Assembly (NCBI RefSeq): GCF_001939045.1
Contig: NZ_MKIM01000025.1
Coordinates: 62,001-126,000, forward strand
Length of the DNA: 64,000 nt
Reading direction: 5' to 3'
Origin: Rhizobium oryziradicis
GTDB taxonomy: Bacteria; Pseudomonadota; Alphaproteobacteria; Rhizobiales; Rhizobiaceae
The translations under genes and the position numbers were made by a program. How positions within the stretch are numbered: position 1 is the stretch's first letter; every line of letters starts with the position of its first letter. Of the stretch, positions 1 to 8,983 are shown piece after piece. The notes below the pieces were generated by a model that was not told where the DNA came from, searched no databases, and was given only the letters and a program-made list of their open reading frames with translations.

Positions 1-101
1 AAAAGGTTTTAACGCGCATGACAAATCCCCCGACACGACCACGCAGCCTGAAGACAATATTCACAATATTGAGCACATGCGGTCAAGGTGAAAAAGCGTA
101 A

Positions 102-740
102 TCACCGCAGCGCAATATACCGATCCGAGCGGTGGTTGATCAGCACAAACAGGTTCAGCACCACGGCACCAATAATCGAGTAACCCACAACTGAAGGACC
201 AACGACTGTAAAGGCCAGTGCCATGACAACCACGTCAAAAGCAAGCTGCACCAACCCCGCTTGAATGCCGAAGCGGTCCTGAATGAACACGGCGAGAATG
301 CCAATGCCGCCGAGGCTGGCGCGGTGGCGGTAGAGCGCCAGAAGGCCAAAGCCCAGCAGCACACCGCCGAGAATGGCACCCCAGATGGGGTTGATCGAAG
401 AGATGGTGAGGAAACGGCCCTGAACGTTGACGAGAAGTGAGGTCAGCGCCACCGAGAGGAAGGTTTTGAGGGTAAAATCCCAGCCGACCCGTTTGATAGA
501 GAGGATATAAAACGGCATGTTGAGCAAAAAAAACAGCAGGCCGAAATTCCAGCCGGTCCAGTAATGCACCACAAAGGCAAGCCCTGCGATGCCGCTGGTG
601 AGCAGGCCGACGGTTGAGATGAAATAGAGGCCGAGGGCGGCGATGATCGTGCCGCATAAAATGCCCTGCACATCTTCGGCGCGGCTATGGCGGGCAGGAT
701 TGTTATTCCAGATGCCCAACATGTTGTTCATCAAAGCCAT
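102..740 (-). CDS. YitT family inner-membrane protein
   Basis: A very hydrophobic protein of 212 residues with about five membrane-spanning segments and a Gly-rich centre (TSGIAGLAF, GGVLLGFG, LGGIGIL), which is the pattern of the YitT/DUF161 family. The function of the family is not established; transport is only a guess. I start at the ATG at 740 because AGAGG lies 7 bases upstream. An ATG at 806 in the same frame would add 22 residues but falls inside a perfect palindrome and has no ribosome site. The gene follows the methyltransferase on the same strand. Confidence 0.8.
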   Translation of the reverse strand: MALMNNMLGIWNNNPARHSRAEDVQGILCGTIIAALGLYFISTVGLLTSGIAGLAFVVHYWTGWNFGLLFFLLNMPFYILSIKRVGWDFTLKTFLSVALTSLLVNVQGRFLTISSINPIWGAILGGVLLGFGLLALYRHRASLGGIGILAVFIQDRFGIQAGLVQLAFDVVVMALAFTVVGPSVVGYSIIGAVVLNLFVLINHRSDRYIALR

Positions 741-804
741 GGCCGTACCTCTTATCACTGAATAGGCCATAAGGATGCCTGAAATTCCAAGGCTTTCAAG
801 AGGC

Positions 805-827
805 ATAGGTCAGCAAAACTGACCTAT
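805..827. promoter_or_regulatory. Perfect 9-bp palindrome between methyltransferase and YitT genes
   Basis: ATAGGTCAG and CTGACCTAT are separated by five bases. It lies just after the methyltransferase stop and 65 bases before the preferred YitT start. There is no T-run on either side, so an operator or an RNA hairpin is more likely than an intrinsic terminator. Confidence 0.4.
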
Positions 828-852
828 CGTGAAGATCGCAATATTCCATCTT

Positions 853-1797
853 TCAAATGGCTTTCCGGGCAATAAACAGAAAGCCGGGAATAGGTTTTCC
901 GCCATCCATGCGAATGGTCGTGGCTTGGCTTTTCAGCAATTGAAATCCAACCTTGCTCAATTCGCCCTCTACATAACTATGACTGTGCTGATAACGCAGG
1001 GAATTGGCGAGAGAAAAACCATCCTGCTCACTCGAGCGCTCGGTGGAAAACACGAAATAGCCGCCCGCTGCGCTCACATCAGCGACGAGTGAAAACACAC
1101 CCGATAAAGCGCCAAGATAAATCAGCACATCGGCCGCCGTGACCAAATCGGCGCGCGCGCTTGCCCTGCCGTTTGAGAACAAACCACAGGCGTCGGCGTC
1201 CAGAGATAAATCCGCTTCAGCCAGATGATCATAGAGGTTTTTTTCCGCCGCCTTGACCAACATACCGCTGGAAAGATCGTAGCCTTCGAGATGATCCACA
1301 TAGGGTTTGAGCTCAACCCCCATCAAGCCTGTGCCGCAGCCCAAATCCACCGCACAGCGAAAATGCATGTCAGTACCAAGGCTCTCGGCCATCATTGCTG
1401 CCAGTTTTTGCGGTACGCGATACTCCAGCTTTTGCACCAGCGATGTTTCAAACCGGTTGGCATAGGAATCAAACAAAGCCTCCACATAGTGGCTCGGCGG
1501 CTGCTGCGGCACGGCGTCTGCGCCAATCAGCGCCAGCTTCAGGCTGGCTGCAAACATATCCGTTGGGTTTAGGATCAGCACCTGTCGATAGGCCGCAGCG
1601 CCTGCCTCGTTATTGCCCGCTTTGACGCAATAATCGCCCAGTAAAAGCCACCCACCCACCCATTGTGGCGCAAGCTCCAGAGCTTGTTCCATCAGTTCGG
1701 CAGCAGCAATGTCATCCCCCCCTTCGGAAAGCATGCGAGCATAATCGGCGCGGCGGTCTGCCACGGCGTTACCGGAAGGGATCTGGATGGGGTGCAT
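853..1797 (-). CDS. TPR-containing class I SAM-dependent methyltransferase
   Basis: 314 residues. The first ~110 residues form two to three tetratricopeptide-like helices (Ala/Leu-rich, ending in LNPTD). A Rossmann methyltransferase domain follows, with the SAM-binding motif I VDLGCGTGLMG near residue 150 and GYDLSSGML for motif II. The substrate is not readable from sequence; such TPR-methyltransferases are common in Rhizobiales and uncharacterised. It begins at the ATG at 1797 and is transcribed towards the YitT gene. Confidence 0.8.
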   Translation of the reverse strand: MHPIQIPSGNAVADRRADYARMLSEGGDDIAAAELMEQALELAPQWVGGWLLLGDYCVKAGNNEAGAAAYRQVLILNPTDMFAASLKLALIGADAVPQQPPSHYVEALFDSYANRFETSLVQKLEYRVPQKLAAMMAESLGTDMHFRCAVDLGCGTGLMGVELKPYVDHLEGYDLSSGMLVKAAEKNLYDHLAEADLSLDADACGLFSNGRASARADLVTAADVLIYLGALSGVFSLVADVSAAGGYFVFSTERSSEQDGFSLANSLRYQHSHSYVEGELSKVGFQLLKSQATTIRMDGGKPIPGFLFIARKAI

Positions 1798-1979
1798 TGG
1801 GTTTCAAACTGAACGGAGGAATATCTGCCCGAGCAATGGCCCAACGGTTTAAAAACGCAAGGGGTATTTTTGGGGATGCCCACGTTACAAACTGCTCCAT
1901 GCAAACCTCCACGTGCTTGCACCGCCATAATCCTGCGCTTATGTGAGATTATGTGATGGCCAAACAGGAGGCACCCATA

Positions 1980-2246
1980 ATGTCAGACAGCGTCAACAGA
2001 TTTCTGGGCGACTCCCTTGTGCGCACCATTGTGAAGCTCATCGTTGTGTCGGTCATTGTCGGCTTTGTCATGCATATGTTCGATATTTATCCAACCGATA
2101 TTCTCGAGAGTATCCGCAGGTTTTTCTTCGACATCTGGCACAAGGGCTTTTCAGCGCTCGGCCGCGTGGGAGATTATTTGCTGCTGGGTGCCAGCATTGT
2201 CATTCCTATCTTCATCATCCTGCGCCTGATTGATCTTCGGAAATAA
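1980..2246 (+). CDS. Small membrane protein of the DUF6460 type
   Basis: 88 residues with two hydrophobic helices (residues ~13-32 and ~60-80) and a short charged end (LIDLRK). It resembles the small rhizobial membrane proteins grouped as DUF6460; no function is known. I start at the ATG at 1980 because AGGAGG lies eight bases upstream; a GTG at 1953 would put that ribosome site inside the gene. Its stop is one base before the start of the next gene, so the two are likely co-translated. Confidence 0.75.
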   Translation: MSDSVNRFLGDSLVRTIVKLIVVSVIVGFVMHMFDIYPTDILESIRRFFFDIWHKGFSALGRVGDYLLLGASIVIPIFIILRLIDLRK

Positions 2247-2247
2247 T

Positions 2248-2829
2248 ATGTCCTGTGAAAACACCTTGAATTTCATTGCCAGTCGTCGCCATTTTGTGGC
2301 GCTGGCCGGGCTTGGGCTCACCGCCACTTTGGCCGGTTGCGCAACAGCGCCGCTGAAGCCCACAGCCCCCTCGAATGTGGCCGATGAAACAGCCGCCTTC
2401 CTGCCGATGATCAATGCGCTTCGCACCAAAAACGGCAAATCCACGCTGGTGACTGACGCCGCCGCCACCAAAGCCGCGATGTTTCAGGCCAACCGCATGG
2501 CGCAGGCTGAAAAAATGTCGCATCTAATGGGCATGGGTGACAGTTTTGGTGCCCGCATGCGGGCCAGCAATGTGCAGCTGCCCGCCGCTGAAAACATTGC
2601 CATGTTGCAGCAGAGCGATGAGGCGGCCATGCAGGCTTGGATCAATTCCAAGCACCATCTGGAAAACATGTTGGGGCCTTACCACGGCCTTGGCGTGGCG
2701 GTGGCGCGCATTCCATCGCGCGGCAACAAGCCCTATTGGGCCATGGTGCTCTCGGGCACGCCGCGCCCCGATGTGGGGCCGTCTTCCGGCATTCCAATCC
2801 GCAATGGCATTCAGCTGAGAATCGGATAA
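2248..2829 (+). CDS. CAP/SCP-domain lipoprotein
   Basis: 193 residues. The N-terminus is a twin-Arg-free signal with a lipobox LAGC at about residue 30, so it should be lipid-anchored outside the cytoplasm. The rest matches the CAP (cysteine-rich secretory / pathogenesis-related 1) fold: an MINALRTKNG helix, HLMGMGDSFGARM, AENIAM and a HHLENMLGPYHGLGVA segment. Bacterial CAP proteins are mostly of unknown role. The start at 2248 is one base after the stop of the small membrane gene, supporting coupling. Confidence 0.8.
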   Translation: MSCENTLNFIASRRHFVALAGLGLTATLAGCATAPLKPTAPSNVADETAAFLPMINALRTKNGKSTLVTDAAATKAAMFQANRMAQAEKMSHLMGMGDSFGARMRASNVQLPAAENIAMLQQSDEAAMQAWINSKHHLENMLGPYHGLGVAVARIPSRGNKPYWAMVLSGTPRPDVGPSSGIPIRNGIQLRIG

Positions 2830-2871
2830 AAAGGCTTTCAGGTGGGCAACTCTCACCTGACGGAGCCTTTC

Positions 2872-4230
2872 ATGACGCAGACCTTCCCGCACAGCAAAGC
2901 TTTCACCGTCACCCACCGCAGCGTGCTTGCCATCGCGCTGCCGATGACCTTGGGCTATATCACCACGCCCTTGCTGGGCATTACCGACACCGCCGTAATT
3001 GGCCGCACCGGTGAGGCTGCGGCGCTGGCGGGTCTGGCCATTGGCGCTGTGCTGTTTGATCTGCTGTTTTCCAGCCTCAATTTTCTGCGCGCCTCCACAA
3101 CCGCACTGGTGGCGCAGGCCTATGGGCGCGATGATCCGCGCGAGCAGGTGGCGGTTCTGTGTCGCTCCATGGTTCTTTCCGTCAGCATCGGGCTGATCAT
3201 TCTGCTGCTGTCGCCGCTGTTGTTGCGCGGCGGCTTGGCCATGATGGGCGCAGAAGGGCGTGTGGCGGAGGTGACAGCCACTTATTTCTCCATTCGTATT
3301 CTGGCCGGACCGCTGACACTGGCCAATTTTACCATCATGGGCTTTGTGTTGGGGCGCGGCAAAGGCTCCGTTGGCCTTGCGCTGCAAATCTTGCTCAACG
3401 GCGTCAATATCACCCTGTCGATCGTGCTGGGCCTGCATTATGGCTGGGGTGTTGCCGGTGTTGCTTACGGCGCTGTTGCCGGTGAAGCCTGCGCCACCTT
3501 GGCGGGCGTGATCATCATTGCTGCGCGGATGAGCAAAGCGCAAATGCCGACATGGGCAGAGTTGCTCAACCGCGCAAAGCTCTCTGAATTATTCTCTCTC
3601 AACCGCGACATTCTCATTCGCAGTTTTGTGCTGTTGGCTGCCTTTACCTTGCTGACCCGCATCGGCAGCAGTTTTGGCGCAACCACGCTGGCGGCCAATG
3701 CCGTGCTGATGAATTTTTTCATGATTGCCAGCTTTTATCTCGATGGCATTGCCAATGCCGCCGAGCAAATCACTGGCCGCGCCGTGGGTGCCATGTATCG
3801 CCCCGGATTTGATGCGGCCGTGAAGCTCACCGGCCTGTGGTCTTTGGGGTTTGCGGTTGCCACCACGCTGGTGTTTTTGGTGTTTGGTGGGCACCTAATT
3901 GATGCCATGACCACCGCGGAGGATGTGCGGCAAATGGCCCGCCAATTTTTGCCATGGGCCGCAGTTACCGCCATGACCGGCGCACTCGCCTTTCAAATGG
4001 ATGGCATTTTCATAGGTGCCGCCTGGTCAAGCGATATGCGCAATATGATGCTGGCGGCTTTTGTCGGCTATCTTGCCGCTCTGGCGCTGTTGGTGCCAAG
4101 CTTTGGCAATCACGGACTTTGGCTGTCGCTCAATTTGTTTCTGGCCTTCAGAGGTGTGTTTTTGCTCACCCGGCTGAAGACCAGAACCAATCAGACGTTT
4201 CCCGATCAAACCTTTAATGAGCGCCAGTGA
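2872..4230 (+). CDS. MATE-family multidrug efflux transporter (DinF-like)
   Basis: 452 residues with twelve hydrophobic segments and the MATE signatures LGITDTAVIGRTG near the start and a second half beginning at FSLNRDILIRSF. The family exports cationic compounds in exchange for Na+ or H+. The DinF branch often sits near lexA in other bacteria, but here lexA is not adjacent. I start at 2872 (GGAG six bases upstream) rather than at an upstream GTG at 2842. The 3' end overlaps the pyrD 3' end by 25 bases on the other strand. Confidence 0.88.
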   Translation: MTQTFPHSKAFTVTHRSVLAIALPMTLGYITTPLLGITDTAVIGRTGEAAALAGLAIGAVLFDLLFSSLNFLRASTTALVAQAYGRDDPREQVAVLCRSMVLSVSIGLIILLLSPLLLRGGLAMMGAEGRVAEVTATYFSIRILAGPLTLANFTIMGFVLGRGKGSVGLALQILLNGVNITLSIVLGLHYGWGVAGVAYGAVAGEACATLAGVIIIAARMSKAQMPTWAELLNRAKLSELFSLNRDILIRSFVLLAAFTLLTRIGSSFGATTLAANAVLMNFFMIASFYLDGIANAAEQITGRAVGAMYRPGFDAAVKLTGLWSLGFAVATTLVFLVFGGHLIDAMTTAEDVRQMARQFLPWAAVTAMTGALAFQMDGIFIGAAWSSDMRNMMLAAFVGYLAALALLVPSFGNHGLWLSLNLFLAFRGVFLLTRLKTRTNQTFPDQTFNERQ

Positions 4231-5297
4231 TCAACGCGGCTATCGCGCAGCTCGCTGAGCGACGACAGACCCTGCTGATCGAGCGTTTTTGACAGGCCCT
4301 TGACGATCTCCGCGGCAAGGCCCGGTCCTTCATAAATCATGCAGGAATAGAGTTGCACCAGATCGGCACCGGCGCGGATTTTTTCCAGGGCCGTCTCGGC
4401 AGATGATACCCCGCCAACGCCAATCAGCGGCAGGTTCTTGCCCAGCCGATGGCGCATACCCGCCAGCACAGCCGTGGATTTGGCAAACAGCGGCTTGCCC
4501 GAAAGGCCACCGGCCTCGCCTGCAAAACGGGTGTCTTTCAGACCATCACGGGCCAATGTGGTATTGGAGACAATCAAGCCGTCCAATGCGCGCGCCAGCA
4601 CCACTTCGGCAATGTCATCCATGCCCTCCTCGGTCAGATCGGGAGCAATTTTCAGGAAAACCGGCACGCGCCGCGCCGCTTTTTGTGCTTCATCATCGCG
4701 CGCAGCCAACACGGCATCCAACAATTCTGCCAGACTGTCCTTGGCTTGCAGATCGCGCAGGCCCGGCGTGTTGGGCGAGGAAATATTGGCGGTGAAATAG
4801 CTGGCCACCGAATAGAAGCTGCGAATACCGGCAACATAATCTGCCACCCGATCGGCAGAGTCCTTATTGGCTCCGATATTCACGCCGACAATGCCCGATT
4901 TGCCTTGGCGGGCCTTAAGGCGCACCAACGCTGCGGCATGGCCTGCATTGTTAAAGCCAAGCCGGTTGATCACGCCTTCGTCGCTGACCAGACGAAAAAT
5001 ACGGGGTTTGGCGTTGCCGCCCTGTGGCTTTGGCGTCAGCGTGCCAACTTCAGCGAAGCCGAAGCCGAGGCCAAGCAGCTCATCCGGCACCTCGGCATTT
5101 TTATCATAGCCAGCCGCCATGCCCAGCGGATTGGGAAAACGCAAACCTGCCACCACCTGCGCCAAACGCGGATCATCGGTCAGGCGGCATTTGGGCATCA
5201 GGCTGGATTTCAACCCGGCAATGGAAAGCCCGTGGGCGGTCTCTGCATCAAACAGAAACAGGCCGGGCCGGGCAAAATGCTTGAAGGGGTTGATCAT
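4206..5297 (-). CDS. pyrD: Dihydroorotate dehydrogenase (quinone), class 2
   Basis: 363 residues. It oxidises dihydroorotate to orotate at the membrane, passing electrons to quinone, in pyrimidine synthesis. Seen are the N-terminal quinone-site helix region (FKHFARPGLFLFDAE), the FMN-binding AAGYDKNAEV, the class 2 active-site stretch NISSPNTPGLRDLQ with catalytic Ser, and the C-terminal IGVGGVSS and QLYSCMIYEGP. The ATG at 5297 is chosen over an upstream ATG because it gives the standard N-terminus. It overlaps the stop of the DUF952 gene as ATGA, so the two form an operon. Confidence 0.95.
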   Translation of the reverse strand: MINPFKHFARPGLFLFDAETAHGLSIAGLKSSLMPKCRLTDDPRLAQVVAGLRFPNPLGMAAGYDKNAEVPDELLGLGFGFAEVGTLTPKPQGGNAKPRIFRLVSDEGVINRLGFNNAGHAAALVRLKARQGKSGIVGVNIGANKDSADRVADYVAGIRSFYSVASYFTANISSPNTPGLRDLQAKDSLAELLDAVLAARDDEAQKAARRVPVFLKIAPDLTEEGMDDIAEVVLARALDGLIVSNTTLARDGLKDTRFAGEAGGLSGKPLFAKSTAVLAGMRHRLGKNLPLIGVGGVSSAETALEKIRAGADLVQLYSCMIYEGPGLAAEIVKGLSKTLDQQGLSSLSELRDSRVDHWRSLKV

Positions 5298-5641
5298 ACC
5301 ATATCCTCTGGAAACACATGCAGGCCATCTTGGCCCACTGGCAGTGGCTTTTGCCATAAAACAGCTGAGAGCGGCAATGGGCCGTAAAGATGCGGGAACA
5401 AATCACCATGGCGCGATGGCTCAAAAACAAGGGCCGCGCCTAGGCTTGCCCCATCAACCGCCACCAGCAGCAAATCACTCTGACCGGAAAAGTACAGTCG
5501 GGCTGTTTCCCTGGCCTGGGCTGCCGTGGAAAAATGAATAAAGCCGTCAGCAACATCAATCGGCGCACCGGAAAATTGGCCGTTGTCTTGCGCCTCCAAC
5601 CACAATTGCGCAGGGACAATTTTGTACACTGTTGGCACCAT
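5294..5641 (-). CDS. DUF952 family protein
   Basis: 115 residues. It matches the small DUF952 family (VYKIVPAQLW, GFIHFSTAAQ, the FPHLYGPLPLSAV block), whose fold is related to ADP-ribosyl/RNA phosphotransferase-like proteins but whose function is unknown. The start at 5641 has AAGGA upstream; a longer reading from 5728 lacks one. The stop overlaps the pyrD start by ATGA, so expression is probably coupled to pyrD, an arrangement typical of rhizobia. Confidence 0.85.
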   Translation of the reverse strand: MVPTVYKIVPAQLWLEAQDNGQFSGAPIDVADGFIHFSTAAQARETARLYFSGQSDLLLVAVDGASLGAALVFEPSRHGDLFPHLYGPLPLSAVLWQKPLPVGQDGLHVFPEDMV

Positions 5642-5916
5642 GGCACGATCCTTCTGGATATTTCTATCAATCATTGAGCGCGGTCTTGACGAAGCGCAAT
5701 CCTCACCAAAGAGAGCATTGTTTCTCAACGCGCTTGGCGCTAAAATGCATGATCAGCTGCATTGTGCAACGATCAGCCGGTTTAAGCATAGGCCGTATCA
5801 CCAAAAAAACGTGTCACGGCTTCAGAGTTTAAATCAGGATTGATCGAGACAATCAGACCGCAGATCATAACTTGCGGTAACACTGATGGATAAAAGCTCT
5901 TGGGAGGGGGCAAACG

Positions 5917-6564
5917 ATGGCAGAACATACAATCATCATTGCAGACGACCACCCTTTGTTTCGCGGTGCCTTGCGCCAAGCCGTCAGCGGCATGGAGGGC
6001 ACGCAGCGCATTATCGAAGCTGGCACCTTTGACGAGGCGCGCAAGGCCGCCATCAGCCATGCCGATACGGATGTGATGTTGCTGGATCTGGCCATGCCCG
6101 GCATCAGCGGTTTTTCCGGGTTGATGGCGCTTCGTGCAGAATTTTGCAGTCTGCCCATCATTATCTGCTCGGCCACCGATGACGCCACCACCATTCGCCG
6201 CGCGCTGGAACTGGGTGCCTCCGGCTTTATCTCCAAATCTGCGGGCATTGATGACATTCGCAACTCTATCCAGACCGTGCTGAATGGTGACATTGCCAAC
6301 CCCATCGCCGATGATAGCGGCCTTGAGCAGGATGCAGAACTGGCGGATCTGATGGCACGGCTGAAAACTCTGACCCCGCAGCAAAACCGTGTGCTGGGCA
6401 TGTTGTGCGAGGGGCTTTTGAACAAGCAGATCGCCTATGCACTCAGCGTGTCCGAGGCGACGATAAAAGCACATGTCTCGGCGATTCTGCTGAAATTGAG
6501 GGTCGATAGCCGCACACAGGCCGTCATTCAGCTTGGCCGGCTCAACATGAGCATGGTCGCCTGA
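5917..6564 (+). CDS. LuxR/NarL-type response regulator
   Basis: 215 residues. Receiver domain at 1-120 with acidic pair D10-D11, phospho-acceptor D57 (MLLDLAMPG) and K in ISKSAG; C-terminal LuxR-type helix-turn-helix from about 150 (LTPQQNRVLGML ... NKQIAYALSVSEATIKAHVS). It should bind DNA when phosphorylated by an unknown kinase. There is no sensor gene beside it, so it is an orphan here. A strong GGGAGGGGG ribosome site precedes the ATG. Confidence 0.9.
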   Translation: MAEHTIIIADDHPLFRGALRQAVSGMEGTQRIIEAGTFDEARKAAISHADTDVMLLDLAMPGISGFSGLMALRAEFCSLPIIICSATDDATTIRRALELGASGFISKSAGIDDIRNSIQTVLNGDIANPIADDSGLEQDAELADLMARLKTLTPQQNRVLGMLCEGLLNKQIAYALSVSEATIKAHVSAILLKLRVDSRTQAVIQLGRLNMSMVA

Positions 6565-6770
6565 TTGCAAAACAGTGCGGTGATCCTGGCGATGTCAATG
6601 CTAGGACATGCTCCCATTGCGGAAAAAACGCCGTTATTTCGATAAAAGCGGCAAAAACTAAGGATTTTATTCCTCAAGCATCTTTACTCTTGGCCTCATA
6701 TGACCGATATATGAGCTGTGGGTGAAACCGTTTTTGACGGCTGTTGATGAATGCCGGGGTTTAGCTGGAT

Positions 6771-7436
6771 ATGCTTTCACACGAAACAATCTGGAGTGCA
6801 ATTGATCGGCTTGCCGAGCAGAACCACTTGACGCCATCCGGGCTTGCCCGGCGCGCGGGCCTGGACCCGACCTCGTTCAACAAATCGAAGCGCATTGGAC
6901 CGGACGGGCGGATGCGCTGGCCCTCGACCGAGTCGATTGCCAAAGTTCTGGATGCCACCAGCTCAAACCTTGGCACGTTTGCAGCCTTGTTCGATGCCGA
7001 TAATGCCGACACCATGCTGCCCGAGGGCGATTTTCCGCCGCAGATCGGCTCTATTCCATTGCTGGGCTTTGCGCAGGCGGGCGCGGGCGGCTTCTTTGAC
7101 GATGGCGGCTTTCCCGCAGGTCACGGCTGGGATCTGGTGGATTTTCCCGCATCGCCCAAATCCAAAACCGGCCTCTATGCGCTGGAAGTACAAGGCGACA
7201 GCATGAAGCCGCTCTATCGCGATGGCGATGTGCTGATTGTTGAGCCGGGGGCACAGGTGCGCCGTGGCGACCGCGTGGTGGTCAAGACCCTGGATGGCGA
7301 GGTTATGGCGAAAATTCTCGGGCGGCAAAATGCCCGCACCGTAGAGCTGATCTCCATCAATCCCGACCACGCCAATCGGACATTGGATCCCAGCGATATC
7401 GACTGGATCGCCCGCATTATCTGGGTCAGCCAATAG
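6771..7436 (+). CDS. S24 (LexA/CI-type) self-cleaving transcriptional repressor
   Basis: 221 residues. N-terminal XRE-type helix-turn-helix (residues ~10-60), then a LexA/UmuD peptidase domain with an Ala-Gly cleavage site at A103-G104, catalytic Ser144 in QGDSM and Lys172 in VVVKTLDGE. It resembles phage CI repressors and LexA paralogues that are inactivated by autocleavage after DNA damage. It is not LexA itself: the N-terminal half is different. No phage genes surround it, so it is probably a stable chromosomal regulator. Confidence 0.85.
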   Translation: MLSHETIWSAIDRLAEQNHLTPSGLARRAGLDPTSFNKSKRIGPDGRMRWPSTESIAKVLDATSSNLGTFAALFDADNADTMLPEGDFPPQIGSIPLLGFAQAGAGGFFDDGGFPAGHGWDLVDFPASPKSKTGLYALEVQGDSMKPLYRDGDVLIVEPGAQVRRGDRVVVKTLDGEVMAKILGRQNARTVELISINPDHANRTLDPSDIDWIARIIWVSQ

Positions 7437-7535
7437 GAATATTTGCCACAGCAGCCTTATGCTTTTGATCGGCACCGATCTTACCCCAGACTGCCCTTGA
7501 AACGGCTCTCGGCAATCTCCATTATTGCAAGACAT

Positions 7536-7640
7536 AAGCATCGTGCAGAAAATCACGGTCAGCACGATGCTTTCGATTTTCGTTTTCGCATCGGATTTAT
7601 CTGAAAACCGGTTCCCACTTTTCAGCCGATGCTCTAGCAC
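7536..7640. repeat. RIME-like double-palindrome repeat (copy C)
   Basis: Two palindromes in series. The first has AAGCATCGTGC at 7536-7546 and its perfect complement at 7562-7572. The second has GCATCGG at 7588-7594 with CCGATGC at 7626-7632, and inner arms CTGAAAA/TTTTCAG. The core AAAACCGGTTCCCACTTTT is close to the core of the elements at 18611 and 37798, so this is a subfamily of the same rhizobial intergenic element. It lies between the S24 repressor and the TerB-like gene. Confidence 0.65.
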
Positions 7641-7655
7641 AGGAAAAGTCTCGCA

Positions 7656-8069
7656 ATGACCACCACGGTAACCGTTCACGACGCTCTCATCTTCGCCATG
7701 GTTATGGCCTCCGCCGTGGACAATGCCATGAACGATCAGGAAATGGAGCGGATCGGGCATCTTGTCGAAACAACACCCGTCTTTGAAGGATTTCCAGCCG
7801 AAAACCTGATCACGGCTGCATCCCGTTGTGCTGCCTTGGTGGCGGGGCCGGAAGGCATGGAGATTGCACTGGAAACCATTCGCGATGCCCTGCCGGAGCG
7901 GCTTTATGACACCGCTTACGCCTTGGCTGTGGAGGTTGCCGCTGTGGACCACACGGTGCGCCCCGAGGAGATCCGCTTTTTGCAATTGCTGCGGGACCGC
8001 TTCAATCTGGATAAACTCACCTGCGCCGCCATTGAGCGCAGCGCTATTGCGCGGCATCGCAAAGCGTAA
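7656..8069 (+). CDS. TerB-like tellurite-resistance domain protein
   Basis: 137 residues, all-helical, with the acidic TerB/DjlA-type pattern: ALIFAMVMASAVDNAMNDQEMERI for the first helix pair and AVEVAAVDHTVRPEEIRFL for the second, each carrying an Asp/Glu cluster that in TerB binds metal. The family is linked to stress and envelope functions; there are no other ter genes here, so a tellurite role is not implied. The end lies nine bases from the stop of the convergent solute-binding protein gene. Confidence 0.75.
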   Translation: MTTTVTVHDALIFAMVMASAVDNAMNDQEMERIGHLVETTPVFEGFPAENLITAASRCAALVAGPEGMEIALETIRDALPERLYDTAYALAVEVAAVDHTVRPEEIRFLQLLRDRFNLDKLTCAAIERSAIARHRKA

Positions 8070-8077
8070 CAAGCAGC

Positions 8078-8983
8078 CTAATACAGACCGGATGCGAAAT
8101 AGCGACGCGACAGCTCATCCATGCGTCCTTTGCGTGCCAGTGCTGCAAGAGCATAATCGAAGGCGGCAGCCAAAAAGCCGTCTTCCTTGCGCACCATGAT
8201 GGACATGCCCTCCCCCAAATAGCGTCGGGACAAAAACGGGCCGCCGAGAAAAGCGCAGCACGGAGTGGCCGATTGACCGGTCGGTCGATTGCCAGACTGG
8301 GTGGCAAGCCAAAAGGACAGTTGCAGCCCATCCCCAAACACAGTCTGGACTTTGCCTTGCGCTAAAGCCTGCATCAATGCGGCCTGATCGGCAAAGCCCT
8401 CAGGCTTGATGGCCGGGAAAAATGCCTTCAACATCGCTTCATGGGCCGTGCCGCTGACCACGCCAACAGACGTGCCATCAAGATCATCCACAGCGTTCCT
8501 GGGCTTGCTGCCATCAACCCGGGTCAAAAAGCGCGCCGGCAACATCAGGTAAGGGCGGGAAAAAGCAAAGTCGGCGCGAATGCTTTTTGTCACCGCCAGA
8601 CCTGCAACAGCAGCATCGGCATGCTTGCTCAAAAGCGCAATCTCGATATCCGAGAATGGAATAGCCTGCACCTCGCATTTGGCTTCAACCCCAAGCTCCT
8701 TGCAGACTTCGCGGATCAAATCGATGTTAAACCCCGTCAAATGGCCCGTTTGATCCAAAAAGCTGAAGGGTGGAAAATCCACCGTTGTCAAAAACCTCAG
8801 CCTCAGCAGCACCGAGAGATCAGGCTTTGCCAACCGCTCATGGGCATCAAACAAAACCAGCATTCTTTCCATTTTCGCAGCGTCATCCGCACGCGCCATG
8901 CCGGATGAGACGAGCAAAGCCAATACAATATAAAATGCCCCCCACAATTTCAGGGATGAAACTTTCGAGCATATCATTATCAT
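8078..8983 (-). CDS. Periplasmic family-3 solute-binding protein (orphan)
   Basis: 301 residues. Signal peptide at 1-32 ending MARA, then the type-II binding-protein fold used by polar amino-acid ABC transporters: FPPFSFLDQTGHLTGFNIDL, IPFSDIEIALLSKHADAAVAG, and a hinge at VGVVSGTAHEAML. Two adjacent Cys (ATPCCAF) are unusual for the family. No permease or ATPase gene is adjacent, so it may serve a distant transporter or act as a sensor subunit. Ligand unknown. Confidence 0.8.
   Translation of the reverse strand: MIMICSKVSSLKLWGAFYIVLALLVSSGMARADDAAKMERMLVLFDAHERLAKPDLSVLLRLRFLTTVDFPPFSFLDQTGHLTGFNIDLIREVCKELGVEAKCEVQAIPFSDIEIALLSKHADAAVAGLAVTKSIRADFAFSRPYLMLPARFLTRVDGSKPRNAVDDLDGTSVGVVSGTAHEAMLKAFFPAIKPEGFADQAALMQALAQGKVQTVFGDGLQLSFWLATQSGNRPTGQSATPCCAFLGGPFLSRRYLGEGMSIMVRKEDGFLAAAFDYALAALARKGRMDELSRRYFASGLY

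Noticed and set aside
1..101. Gene or regulatory element at the left edge
   Set aside because: Only a short AT-rich stretch with CAATATT twice; no start, stop or structure can be supported.
2524..3543. Open frame of 339 codons on the minus strand over the CAP and MATE genes
   Set aside because: Spans two well-supported plus-strand genes and is low-complexity Gln/His/Arg.
6771..7436. Prophage remnant suggested by the CI/LexA-like repressor
   Set aside because: No phage structural, integrase or cro-like gene nearby; neighbours are ordinary chromosomal genes.
7656..8069. Tellurite-resistance operon
   Set aside because: Only a lone TerB-like domain; no terC, terD or terZ genes around it.
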